A stretch of 64,000 bases of DNA from Sphingobium xanthum. Its GTDB lineage: Bacteria; Pseudomonadota; Alphaproteobacteria; Sphingomonadales; Sphingomonadaceae. The position numbers were made by a program, and so were the translations under genes. Where the stretch lies: contig NZ_JAHKKS010000001.1 of assembly GCF_019737615.1 (NCBI RefSeq), positions 186,001 to 250,000 of the forward strand, in the 5' to 3' direction. Position 1 is the stretch's first letter. Every line of letters starts with the position of its first letter. The notes under the pieces are model-generated. The model had not been told where the DNA came from. It searched no databases and was given only the letters and a program-made list of their open reading frames with translations. Below are positions 51,161 through 59,476 of the stretch, piece after piece.

Positions 51161-53002
51161 TCAAGCCTCTTCGAGCACGGGCTGGTCTTCCAGGATGGTG
51201 ACGATGCCGCGTCCGCCATCGACGCGGATGCGCTGGCCGTCCTTGATCCGCTGCGTCGCCGATCCGGTGCCGACCACGGCGGGCAGGCCATATTCGCGCG
51301 CCACGATGGCCATATGACTCATCGATCCGCCAATGTCGGAAACAGCCGCCGAGATCTTCTGGAAGATCGGCGCCCAGGTCGGGTTCGTCACCTGACAGAC
51401 GAGAATGTCGCCTTGCTGCAGCCGTTTGATTTCCTCGACCGATTTGACCACCCGCGCGGGACCCTCGACGACGCCTTGACAGGCGGCGAAGCCCTTGAGC
51501 TCGTTGCTCGGTGCGCCTTCATCGACGGACAGCCACACGTCCAGGCTCTCGCGCGTGATGCCCCAGAGCATGACGATCGCCGGATCGTCGATCACGTCGG
51601 GCACGACGCCGAGGGCCGGCGGCACGACATGGTCGGCCCATGCTTCGTTAGCGGCCTTGCGCTCGGCCACTTTGGCCGGCCAGACGCGCGGACCGATCGG
51701 ATCGGAGCCGCTGGACCAGCTGAGCATTAGATCGACGATCGCGCTTTCCAGCTCATAGTGCGTCAGGTGGAAGACGTCCTTGGGCTCCGGGAAGAAGCCG
51801 TGACGCCAGAGCAGGTCGCCAAACTCGCGAATCTTGTTGAAGAACAGGTTCGTGTACCAATGCTCGCAGTAGAATTTGTGCCCTTCGACATAGGGGAATA
51901 CGCGGTGCGCCAGCGTGATGAGCTGGTCGTAGGTCGCGCGGTCCTCGTCCGTGTCGAGCAGCTCGCGATAGTCCTCGACCAGCTGTTCGCGTTCCTCGAT
52001 CAGCTTCGCCATCGGCCGCTCGATGTTGATGCCGTTCTTCACCTTGGAGATGTAGCCCGGCAGCGCCGCGAACGGCATCGAGAGGTCGTCGTTCCAGCTG
52101 CGGTGATAATGGTAGAAACCGTCGCCGACATTGACGTTGAACCACGGGTTGCGGCTCGTCTCCAGCTCTGCCAGCCATTCCTTGCCGCTGTTGCCGACGG
52201 TGTCGAGCTCGGCGAGGACCTTCTCGATGTCCATATTTTCGGTGAAATGGGCATCGACGCCCAGCTCGACCGCGCGGCGGGCGAGGCGCTTCACTTCCTC
52301 GTCAGGGCGGAAAATCTCGGCTTCCATGCCTGCGACCATGCGGCTGATCGCCTGATCGCTGATCTCGGGGAACGCCTTCTTGCAGAAGTCGAAGAAGGTC
52401 AGATAGGCGCCATAGCCGAGCAGCAGGAACTCGAAATGGTGGTGCCACATCCGGAAATAGCCCTCGAGCGTCTTCCGGTAGGTGTCGATCAGTGCGTGAT
52501 TGGCGGCGACGCCCTTGCCGGTGTGCGTTGTCTCGATCGGCTCCAGATCGGGCAGGAACGGCCTGGGCAGGGCCTGCGCGTCGGCGATGAGCGCGCGCAT
52601 CTTGTCCTTCCACTTGTCGTACAGCTCTTCCCAATGCTCGTAATAATAGAAGGCGCGCTGCTGGAACTCGCCGACGCGGGCCTCGATCTCGGCCGGATCG
52701 GTCACGGCCACGCCGCCGATATAGACGCGCCCATTGATGATGCGATGGTCGATGCCCTTGGTCGTGGGGAGGACATGCACGCGGGTGTTGAAAGAGCCGA
52801 GCGCGCAATAGGCCGCTTCCGCCGTGATCATGTCGAAATGATGCATCGGCTCAGGGAAATGCATGCTGTTGTAGAACCAGAAGCGATCGTCGTCGCCGTC
52901 ATGGAACTGCGTGTAATAGGGGAAGGCCGCCTGGGCCGCCTCGGTGCCCGGCACCACTTTCAGAGAGCTGGGCAGGGGGAAGCCCTTGATCTGGTCGCTC
53001 AT
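51161..53002 (-). CDS. PEP-synthase-like kinase subunit with phosphohistidine domain
   Basis: A 613-residue protein. The long N-terminal part (about 500 residues, rich in W, Y, F and H; for example HWEELYDKWKDKMRALIADA and SRNPWFNVNVGDGFYHYHRS) has no motif I can name and presumably binds the aryl substrate. The last 90 residues are a PEP-utilising mobile domain with catalytic H563 in DIGGSMSHMAIVAREYGLPA. It partners with the ATP-grasp subunit downstream. The start MSDQIKG at 53002 was chosen by homology-like length; a longer frame to 53152 runs into the promoter region. First gene of the acv-like series. Confidence 0.86.
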   Translation of the reverse strand: MSDQIKGFPLPSSLKVVPGTEAAQAAFPYYTQFHDGDDDRFWFYNSMHFPEPMHHFDMITAEAAYCALGSFNTRVHVLPTTKGIDHRIINGRVYIGGVAVTDPAEIEARVGEFQQRAFYYYEHWEELYDKWKDKMRALIADAQALPRPFLPDLEPIETTHTGKGVAANHALIDTYRKTLEGYFRMWHHHFEFLLLGYGAYLTFFDFCKKAFPEISDQAISRMVAGMEAEIFRPDEEVKRLARRAVELGVDAHFTENMDIEKVLAELDTVGNSGKEWLAELETSRNPWFNVNVGDGFYHYHRSWNDDLSMPFAALPGYISKVKNGINIERPMAKLIEEREQLVEDYRELLDTDEDRATYDQLITLAHRVFPYVEGHKFYCEHWYTNLFFNKIREFGDLLWRHGFFPEPKDVFHLTHYELESAIVDLMLSWSSGSDPIGPRVWPAKVAERKAANEAWADHVVPPALGVVPDVIDDPAIVMLWGITRESLDVWLSVDEGAPSNELKGFAACQGVVEGPARVVKSVEEIKRLQQGDILVCQVTNPTWAPIFQKISAAVSDIGGSMSHMAIVAREYGLPAVVGTGSATQRIKDGQRIRVDGGRGIVTILEDQPVLEEA

Positions 53003-53376
53003 CGAAATCCTCTCACTATGTCGGCCGGCGCCGCGCGCTTCTTCCGTCTGTCGCCCGGCCGCGTTGAACCCTCGTCTGTCACTTTCGATGCGGTGACGCG
53101 CGGGAGAATCGCGCGGCGCTACACCTAGTGAACTGTTGGCCAAGCTAGCCAATTGTCCCGCACGGCCAAAGGATTCGCGCGAAGGGCCGTCAGGACAAAC
53201 GCGCAGGAGATTTTGCGGGGTCCCTTCCGAAAAAACGCTGTCCTACACGACACCGTCCAGGGCCAACTGTCACAATGACGCTGCCAACATCTCCATTCGT
53301 CACCGAACGCGGCGAAAAAAAAGAATTCGGCCGACCCCCGAACTTTCCGAACTTTCGAAAGAAAATTACGCGGCAA
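53003..53376. promoter_or_regulatory. Control region upstream of the acv-like genes
   Basis: A 374-bp non-coding stretch between the araC stop and the first kinase gene. It contains a tandem repeat CGAACTTTC-CGAACTTTC at 53339-53356 followed by GAAAG, an A-run (CGGCGAAAAAAAAGAATTCG), and a dyad TTGGC-N7-GCCAA at 53134-53150. Direct repeats are the usual AraC-type target, so the adjacent AraC protein may bind here. No coding frame is convincing. Confidence 0.45.
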
Positions 53377-54339
53377 TCAGCCCAGCGGATGCCCGCGCCA
53401 CTGGCTCGGCGTCACGCCGAAGCGTTTGCGGAACAGCCGCGCGAAATAGCCGGGATCGAGGAATCCGCAGCGCCAAGCGACTTCGCCGAGCGACAGGTTC
53501 GCCGCGCGGGGATCGGTCAGCAGGTCGCTGGCCCGGTCCAGCCGCTGTGCATTCAGTTCCTGCACGAAGCTCGTGCCCGCGCTGGCCAGGAGGGCCTGCA
53601 AATAGCGCCGCGAAATGCCGAGATCGTCGGCGATGCGCTCGGGCGTCAACTCGACATCGGCATAGTCGGTCTCGATCCGGCGCAGGATCCGGCGTGCGAG
53701 CTGGCCGCGATGCCGGCTGTTCTGGGGCGCTTCGTGAAAGCCGGTTGCGAGCGTCAGCAGCGCGCCGACCTGCTCGGCGATCAGCGGCCTGGGGAGGGGG
53801 CTCTCGTCGAGGCCCATCACCATCGTCTCGATCAGGCAGCCGAGCGGCGCGCCCCAGCCCTCCCTCGCCGATATGGGCCGCGCCAGCAGCGCCTCGGGCT
53901 CGGGCAGATATTTCTCCAGCCAGGCGTGCGGCATCATGAGGTCGATCGCCTCATGCTCCGTGTCCATCTCCATCTGGTAGAAGCGGGTATTATCGAGCAG
54001 CACGAACTGGCCCGGCTCGACGTTGAATTTCTTGCCGCCCATGCGCGTCTTGTGCGTGCCGCGCCGGGCATAGACGAGCTGGATGGAGGGCGTCGCGCGA
54101 CCCGAGCTGCCGTCGCCGGTATGCACGACGCGCTGGGCCGGCGCATGGAGCTGGAGGAGGCGAAGCTGGCCGACTCCGTGACTCGTCCAGCGCGCCGCGA
54201 AATGATCCGTGTCGAAGACGGTGACATCGATCGGCGCGATCGTGTTCGCCGCCCAGTCGCGCCACTGGTTGATCGCCTCGTTGCGGGCAAGACCGGTGGA
54301 GGACCAGCTGTGATCGTCGTGGGCCGGCGGCTGCTGCAT
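53377..54339 (-). CDS. AraC-family transcriptional regulator
   Basis: A 320-residue activator: an N-terminal AraC_binding_2-like (cupin) sensor domain (PSIQLVYARRGTHKTRMGGK, VEPGQFVLLDNTRFYQMEMD) and a C-terminal double HTH (ELTPERIADDLGISRRYLQA and LGEVAWRCGFLDPGYFARLF RKRF). The sensor type is that of FeaR/NphR/XylS-like regulators of aromatic catabolism. It lies directly upstream of, and in line with, the acv-like genes and is the best candidate for their inducer-dependent activator. Confidence 0.88.
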   Translation of the reverse strand: MQQPPAHDDHSWSSTGLARNEAINQWRDWAANTIAPIDVTVFDTDHFAARWTSHGVGQLRLLQLHAPAQRVVHTGDGSSGRATPSIQLVYARRGTHKTRMGGKKFNVEPGQFVLLDNTRFYQMEMDTEHEAIDLMMPHAWLEKYLPEPEALLARPISAREGWGAPLGCLIETMVMGLDESPLPRPLIAEQVGALLTLATGFHEAPQNSRHRGQLARRILRRIETDYADVELTPERIADDLGISRRYLQALLASAGTSFVQELNAQRLDRASDLLTDPRAANLSLGEVAWRCGFLDPGYFARLFRKRFGVTPSQWRGHPLG

Positions 54340-54402
54340 GCGATGATTTTACGCCGGGCGGACGGGACTCGCAAGCTGTGCGATTGTCCGGCTCTTCCCG
54401 GC

Positions 54403-55884
54403 CTAGGCCGCCTCGTTTTCCTCTTTCCGTATGTCCTTGAGCCCGCGCGTTGCGCGCCCGGTCACTTCGGCGCCCGCATCCTTGGCGAGGCGGGCGAACA
54501 AAGGTGTGGAGATCAGGGCGAAGCCGGCGAGGATCAGGATGGTGATGCGGAAGTCGGCCATGGTCGGCGCGTCGGCCCCTGCGGAGAGCAGGCTGAGGAT
54601 CGCCGCGACGCCGGAAATGGCCAGCGCCTGCGAGAGCGACTGGAGCATGTTGCCGAGTACGGTCGCGCCGCCCACTTCGCTCTGCGGCATGTCGGCGAAG
54701 CGCAGCGCCATCATCGCGGTGAGATGCACCGATCGCGCCATGCCGACCGCGAACATGATGGCGAAGAGCAGAGGGAACGGGATGTCCTCGGTCAGGAACG
54801 CGCAGACCAGCATGGAGGCTGCGATCATCAGCGAACCGCTGACCAGCGCCTCGCGGAAGCCGAGATAGCGCAAGGCGCGGGGTGCGATGCTCTTCAGCAC
54901 CAGATCGCCGCCATTCTGTGCCAGCAGCAGCAGGCCGGCATGGAATGGGCTCAGCCCCATGCCGAGCTGCAGCATCAGCGGCAGGACGAAGCCGAGCCCC
55001 ATGAAGGCGATGCGGATCCAGGTGCCCGCGCCGACGGTCGAGACATGGAAACAGGGGTAGCGCATCGGCGTCAGCGGCACGATCGGGTGCGGCGCGGTGC
55101 GGGCATGCTTCCAGGCGAAATAGCCGAGGCTGATCGCGGCGATCAGGAGCAGCAGGCCGATCTGCCGACTGTCGCCCCTGTGGCTCACGCGGTCGAGGCC
55201 GGAGATCAGCACGCACAGGAAGCCGGAGGTGAGGACGAAGCCCTTCCAGTCGAACGGCGTGCGCTCGGCGGACTGGATATTGGGGATGTAGCGCAGCGCC
55301 GCGATCAGCGCGATCGTCGCGGTCGGCACGTTGAGGAAGAAGATCCAGTGCCAGTCGAGAAAGGTGGTGATGAAGCCGCCAAGCGGTGGGCCAAGGACCG
55401 GCGCCATCAGCGCCGGAGTGGAACTGATCGTCATCGCCGTTACCAGATAGCTGCGCGGCGTGATCGTCAGCAGCACGATGTTGCCGACCGGTATCATGAG
55501 CGAGGCGAACACCGCCTGCGAGATGCGCGCGGCGAGGAACAACGGCAGATTGGGAGAGAGCCCCGCGCACATGGAGGAGAGAATGAAGCCGACGATCGCC
55601 GTGGTGAACACGCGCCGCGACCCGAAGCGCTGGCCGATCCAGCTGCTCACCGGCAGCATCATCACCGAGACCATGATATAGATGGTGATTGTCGTGCTGA
55701 GTGTTGTGACGGGCACGCCGAAATACTCCGCCATGCGCGGTAGTGCCGTGATCAGCGTCGTGCCGTCGATGCCGACCATGAACATGGTGGCGGCCAGCAC
55801 GATCGCCGTGACACGAGCGCGCCGCAGAGCTTCTTCGGACTCGTCCGGTTTCTGCTCGATCGGATCAGTAGCTTGCGAAGTCAT
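54403..55884 (-). CDS. DHA2-family MFS drug/multidrug exporter
   Basis: A 493-residue, 14-TM transporter of the EmrB/QacA family. It has the GIDGTTLITALPRMAEYFGV opening helix with the D-x3-(L/I)-x-ALP pattern, GQRFGSRRVFTTAIVGFILS (motif A), and ISSTPALMAPVLGPPLGGFI (motif C, antiporter signature). It lies 63 bases upstream of araC in the same direction and may relieve toxicity of phenolic substrates or intermediates. No membrane fusion partner is nearby. Confidence 0.88.
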   Translation of the reverse strand: MTSQATDPIEQKPDESEEALRRARVTAIVLAATMFMVGIDGTTLITALPRMAEYFGVPVTTLSTTITIYIMVSVMMLPVSSWIGQRFGSRRVFTTAIVGFILSSMCAGLSPNLPLFLAARISQAVFASLMIPVGNIVLLTITPRSYLVTAMTISSTPALMAPVLGPPLGGFITTFLDWHWIFFLNVPTATIALIAALRYIPNIQSAERTPFDWKGFVLTSGFLCVLISGLDRVSHRGDSRQIGLLLLIAAISLGYFAWKHARTAPHPIVPLTPMRYPCFHVSTVGAGTWIRIAFMGLGFVLPLMLQLGMGLSPFHAGLLLLAQNGGDLVLKSIAPRALRYLGFREALVSGSLMIAASMLVCAFLTEDIPFPLLFAIMFAVGMARSVHLTAMMALRFADMPQSEVGGATVLGNMLQSLSQALAISGVAAILSLLSAGADAPTMADFRITILILAGFALISTPLFARLAKDAGAEVTGRATRGLKDIRKEENEAA

Positions 55885-56036
55885 GGCGTTCCCGTGCCAT
55901 GGCAGTGCGGGCGGGCCACGCCAAGGGCAGCGCGAAAATTGTTCGTTCGATCTGCCGGATCGGGAAGGCTTGCAGTCGGACTATTAGCTGCCATGGTAGG
56001 CAATGGAGTCGGACAGAACGGCTTCAAGGAGAGAGA

Positions 56037-56942
56037 ATGATGTCCGTCGAGATACTCGATGTCGAGGAAGGCGCGCGCACCGTGCCGGCGCAGCTCAATT
56101 ATCTGCTGCCCGGGCCGGACATCAACCGGCGCTTCGTCTCGGCCGGTGTCGAGGTGAACACCGGCAGTTACGGCCCCTTTCCGATGACGATCCGCGATGC
56201 GCGGCCGATCCGCGAGCATTTCACGCTGGATCGGCAGGGATTCACACTGCTCGACGCGCCGACGGGGGTTACCGATTTCGGCGACAGCGATGCAGTGAAC
56301 CGACTCTATCCGGGCGAAGTCGAGCGCTATGTGCAGCAGGCGACGGGCGCCGATCTCGTCATCGCGCATGGCTGGATGATCCGCACTTCGGGCGAACTGG
56401 CGAGCCGCCAGAAGAAATCCGACGAGCCTTATCAGCATCGTGGCGGCGTCCAGCCGCCCGCGGGCGAAGTGCATGTCGATACCGATCCGGCCCGGCAGCA
56501 GAAGGCGGCCGAAATGGCCTATCGCAAAGCGCGGCCGGATGGGCCGGGTTTCAAGCGGTTCATCGTATCGAGCTTCTGGCGAGCTTACTCACCGCCGCCG
56601 CACGATTGCCCGCTGGCGCTCTGCGACGGGCGCAGCGTGCGTGACGACGAGGGCACACCCAACATCCTCTGGATCGTGGACAAGATTCCGGAAGGCGAGG
56701 CGATGTTCGCGCCGATGGATGACGACAGCAAGCCCGCCGCGCACATATTCCGTCACAATCCCGATCATCGCTGGTGGTATTTCTCCGGCATGCAGCGGGA
56801 CGAGGCTCTGCTGTTCAAGTTCCACGACAGCGATCGCTCGGGTGCCTGGCGCGTCCCGCACACGGCTTTCTGGGATTCGAGCCTGCCCGATGCGCATCCG
56901 CGCGAGAGCATCGAGTGCCGGAGCATCGCTTTCTTCGAGTGA
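56037..56942 (+). CDS. CmcJ/NvfI-like oxidoreductase
   Basis: A 301-residue protein resembling the CmcJ/NvfI/AsaB group (Fe(II)/2-oxoglutarate-like fold, best known from fungal and actinobacterial secondary metabolism). Visible blocks are GEVHVDTDPARQQKAAEMAY with a possible H-x-D metal pair, VSSFWRAYSPPPHDCPLALC DGRSV, WWYFSGMQRDEALLFKFHDS, and the C-terminal HPRESIECRSIAFFE, the usual PR-S-E-R ending. AAGGAG lies 5 bases before the ATG at 56037. Divergent from the exporter at 55884. Substrate unknown. Confidence 0.75.
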   Translation: MMSVEILDVEEGARTVPAQLNYLLPGPDINRRFVSAGVEVNTGSYGPFPMTIRDARPIREHFTLDRQGFTLLDAPTGVTDFGDSDAVNRLYPGEVERYVQQATGADLVIAHGWMIRTSGELASRQKKSDEPYQHRGGVQPPAGEVHVDTDPARQQKAAEMAYRKARPDGPGFKRFIVSSFWRAYSPPPHDCPLALCDGRSVRDDEGTPNILWIVDKIPEGEAMFAPMDDDSKPAAHIFRHNPDHRWWYFSGMQRDEALLFKFHDSDRSGAWRVPHTAFWDSSLPDAHPRESIECRSIAFFE

Positions 56943-56981
56943 AATCGGCGTTTCCCGGCAAATTTCGGAGCGTGCTTATTT

Positions 56982-57000
56982 TGGTTGTGACTTACAACCA
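56982..57000. promoter_or_regulatory. Operator-like palindrome upstream of the MarR gene
   Basis: TGGTTGT-GACTT-ACAACCA, a perfect 7+5+7 inverted repeat 60 bases before the MarR start at 57060. Size and place fit a MarR-type autoregulatory site. Confidence 0.6.
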
Positions 57001-57059
57001 TTGAAATCACCCCCTCCATAGGCCAGAAACGCAAACAGGATGGGGGCATCGACGGACAT

Positions 57060-57557
57060 ATGAGCAAGATGGCGAGCGAGCGCACCGGGCAGCCGGACAT
57101 ATCGGAGAATCTCGGCATGGACTGGGGCTTGTTGCGCAGCTGTGTCGGCACCAGCGTGCGCCTGCTGCGCAACGAGCTGACCAACCGCATCATCGATGCC
57201 TATGCGCCGTTCATGCTGCGCTCCGGTGCGCTGTCCACGATGGTGCTGATCAAGGCCAATCCGGGCTGTTCGCAGGCCGAGCTGGCCCGCGAAGTGGCGA
57301 TGGACGACAGCGCCATGGTCGCGATCATCGATGAGCTGGAAGAGCGCGGCCTGGCCGTGCGCAGCCGCTCGGCGACCGATCGGCGGCGCAACAGCCTCGC
57401 GCTGACGCCGGAGGGCGAGACGCTGATGGGGGAGATGATCGCCTGCGCGATGCGGGTGGAGAAGCCCATCCGCGATGCGATGAGCGAAGAGGAACTGGCG
57501 ACGCTCATCGCGCTGCTGCGCCGGGCTTATGCAGCCGTGACCGACGGTCCGCGCTGA
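57060..57557 (+). CDS. MarR-family transcriptional regulator
   Basis: A 165-residue winged-helix repressor: CSQAELAREVAMDDSAMVAI IDELEERGL, wing RSATDRRRNSLALTPEGETL with the conserved D-R-R-R-N motif. An operator-like palindrome lies at 56982. The next gene, an MFS exporter at 57744, follows after 186 bp in the same direction and may be its target, as is common for MarR-MFS pairs. The effector is unknown. Confidence 0.88.
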   Translation: MSKMASERTGQPDISENLGMDWGLLRSCVGTSVRLLRNELTNRIIDAYAPFMLRSGALSTMVLIKANPGCSQAELAREVAMDDSAMVAIIDELEERGLAVRSRSATDRRRNSLALTPEGETLMGEMIACAMRVEKPIRDAMSEEELATLIALLRRAYAAVTDGPR

Positions 57558-57743
57558 AGGCGCTTTCCCGTGGGGGCATAGGAGGGGCGGGAAGTTCCGC
57601 TCTGCCGCTACAGGCTCGTTTTTTTTCCACCGTTTCCATTGACTGTGTTGTCCGAAACACCTTGAGGAAACGCAGCCCGATCCGAACTGACCGGCGTTTT
57701 TGACGCCAGGCTGACCCGGGCGCGATAACGTTCGGGAGAGCGA

Positions 57744-59012
57744 ATGAGACTCTGGCTCACTTCCGCATTTCGATCGCTCAGGATCTACAATTATCGGCTG
57801 TGGGCAGCCGGCGCGCTCGTTTCCAACGTCGGAACCTGGATTCAGACCATTGCCCAGGACTGGCTGATCCTCACCGAACTTACCGACAACAAGGCCTCGG
57901 CCGTCGGCATCGCCATGGGTCTGCAATTCGCGCCGCAATTGCTTCTGCTGCCATGGACGGGATCGGCAGCGGACCGCTTCGATCAACGCAAACTGATGAT
58001 CATGACGCAGCTGGTCATGGGGACGCTCGCGATCTCGCTGGGGCTTCTCACCGTGACGGGCCTCGTCAAGCTCTGGCACGTCTATGTGTTCGCCTTCCTG
58101 TTCGGCAGCGCGGCCGCCTTCGATGCGCCGTCGCGGCAGACCTTCGTGGCGGACCTGGTGGGCGAGAAGGACCTCGCCAATGCAGTGGCGCTGAATTCCC
58201 TGACCTTCAACAGTGCGCGCATGATCGGCCCGGCGATTGCCGGCCTGGTCATCGCGTCGGTCGGCACTGGCTGGGCCTTCCTGATGAACGGTGCGTCGTT
58301 CGGCGCGGTCCTGATCTCGCTGCTGTTTCTGCGCCGTCACGAATTGACCTCAAGCCCACGGGCCCAGCGCTCGAAGAACGGCTTTCGTGAAGGGCTCGCC
58401 TATGTCTGGGCGCGACCGGATCTTCGTGCGCTCATGATCATGCTGTTCGTCATGGGCACGTTCGGCATGAATTTCGCGATCTTCATCTCGACCATGGCCG
58501 TGCGCGTCTTCCAGACCGGCGCGCACGGATTCGGCATCCTTTCCTCGATGATGGCGATCGGCACGATCACTGGCGGTCTGCTCGCGGCGGGGCGCGACCG
58601 GCCCTATTTCTCGCATCTGCTGATGGGGACGGCCATCTTCGGCCTCGGTTGCACGCTGGCGGCCTTCGCGCCGACCTTCTGGCTGTTCGGTGCCGCGCTC
58701 GCCTTGATCGGCGTGGCTTCGCTCACCTTCCTGCAGGGTAGCAGTGCGCTGATGCAGCTTTCGAGCGATCCGGTGATGCGCGGGCGTGTCATGGCGCTGC
58801 GCATGGCGATCGCGATGGGCGGCACGCCGATCGGCGCACCGATCGTCGGCTGGATCGCGGACCATTTCGGGCCTCGCTGGGCCGTCGGCGTTGGAGCGGC
58901 GGCCGGCGTGACGGCGACATTGATCGGTCTTCGCTATGTCCTGCGCCGGGGCGAACCGGCCAAGCCTTCCAGTGCGGTCCCCGCGCTGGAGGCCGACGAG
59001 GAATTGACCTGA
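57744..59012 (+). CDS. MFS transporter, EntS/H+-antiporter type
   Basis: A 422-residue, about 12-TM protein. Opening FRSLRIYNYRLWAAGALVSN VGTWIQTIAQDWL and the motif GSAADRFDQRKLMIMTQLVM (variant motif A) are those of the EntS-like enterobactin exporter/macrolide efflux (MFS_3) group; FDAPSRQTFVADLVG and LNSLTFNSARMIGPAIAGLV are typical for the group. It likely exports a small molecule. It converges with the SnoaL-like gene, with 4 bases between stops. Confidence 0.85.
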   Translation: MRLWLTSAFRSLRIYNYRLWAAGALVSNVGTWIQTIAQDWLILTELTDNKASAVGIAMGLQFAPQLLLLPWTGSAADRFDQRKLMIMTQLVMGTLAISLGLLTVTGLVKLWHVYVFAFLFGSAAAFDAPSRQTFVADLVGEKDLANAVALNSLTFNSARMIGPAIAGLVIASVGTGWAFLMNGASFGAVLISLLFLRRHELTSSPRAQRSKNGFREGLAYVWARPDLRALMIMLFVMGTFGMNFAIFISTMAVRVFQTGAHGFGILSSMMAIGTITGGLLAAGRDRPYFSHLLMGTAIFGLGCTLAAFAPTFWLFGAALALIGVASLTFLQGSSALMQLSSDPVMRGRVMALRMAIAMGGTPIGAPIVGWIADHFGPRWAVGVGAAAGVTATLIGLRYVLRRGEPAKPSSAVPALEADEELT

Positions 59013-59016
59013 ACGA

Positions 59017-59475
59017 TCAGGCCTTTTCGAAACGCGCCAGCACCGCGCCGGCCCAGCCCATGATATCCTTGGACCGGATCAGCCAGCGCCCGTCGATCTT
59101 GGCCACGACGTCGCGGACATGGCCGCACCAATGCAGGTGCGGCGGTTCGGGCGGATGGTTGATCGTCGCCCAGGCATAGGAGCGCACCAGCCAGTGATCT
59201 GGCCGCCCTTGCGGATCGGCCTCGAACACGAACTGGCCCATCTGGTGCTGGTGACCAGGAAAGCCCTCGCGATTGTGGAACTTGAGGACGAGATGGCGAA
59301 TGTCGTCCTTGCCCTTGAGCACTTCGAGCGTGCCCTCGCGGCTTTCCTCCGTCGCTTCGCAATCGTCCGTGAACAGATCGACATAGCCGTCCGTGTCGCC
59401 GGTATCGAGCGCCCAGCTGTAGCGGGCATAAAGCTCGAAGATGGCGAGGCGATCCTCGGTACTGGGGCCGGTCAT
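59017..59475 (-). CDS. SnoaL/NTF2-like small enzyme or ring-hydroxylase-subunit-like protein
   Basis: A 152-residue protein with the NTF2-like cone fold pattern: N-terminal helix EDRLAIFELYARYSWALDTG DTDGYVDLFTDD, then beta-strands (LVRSYAWATINHPPEPPHLH, HVRDVVAKIDGRWLIRSKDI). Proteins of this kind occur as isomerases, dehydratases or accessory proteins in aromatic and steroid catabolism. The start at 59475 lies 1 base from the decarboxylase stop, so the two are coupled. The catalytic role is not established. Confidence 0.8.
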   Translation of the reverse strand: MTGPSTEDRLAIFELYARYSWALDTGDTDGYVDLFTDDCEATEESREGTLEVLKGKDDIRHLVLKFHNREGFPGHQHQMGQFVFEADPQGRPDHWLVRSYAWATINHPPEPPHLHWCGHVRDVVAKIDGRWLIRSKDIMGWAGAVLARFEKA

Positions 59476-59476
59476 C

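Noticed and set aside
50107..53002. The two PEP-synthase-like genes as a frameshifted PEP synthase
   Set aside because: The mobile-domain protein is upstream of the ATP-grasp protein and carries about 500 unrelated residues, so the order and content fit the two-subunit aryl kinases, not a broken ppsA.
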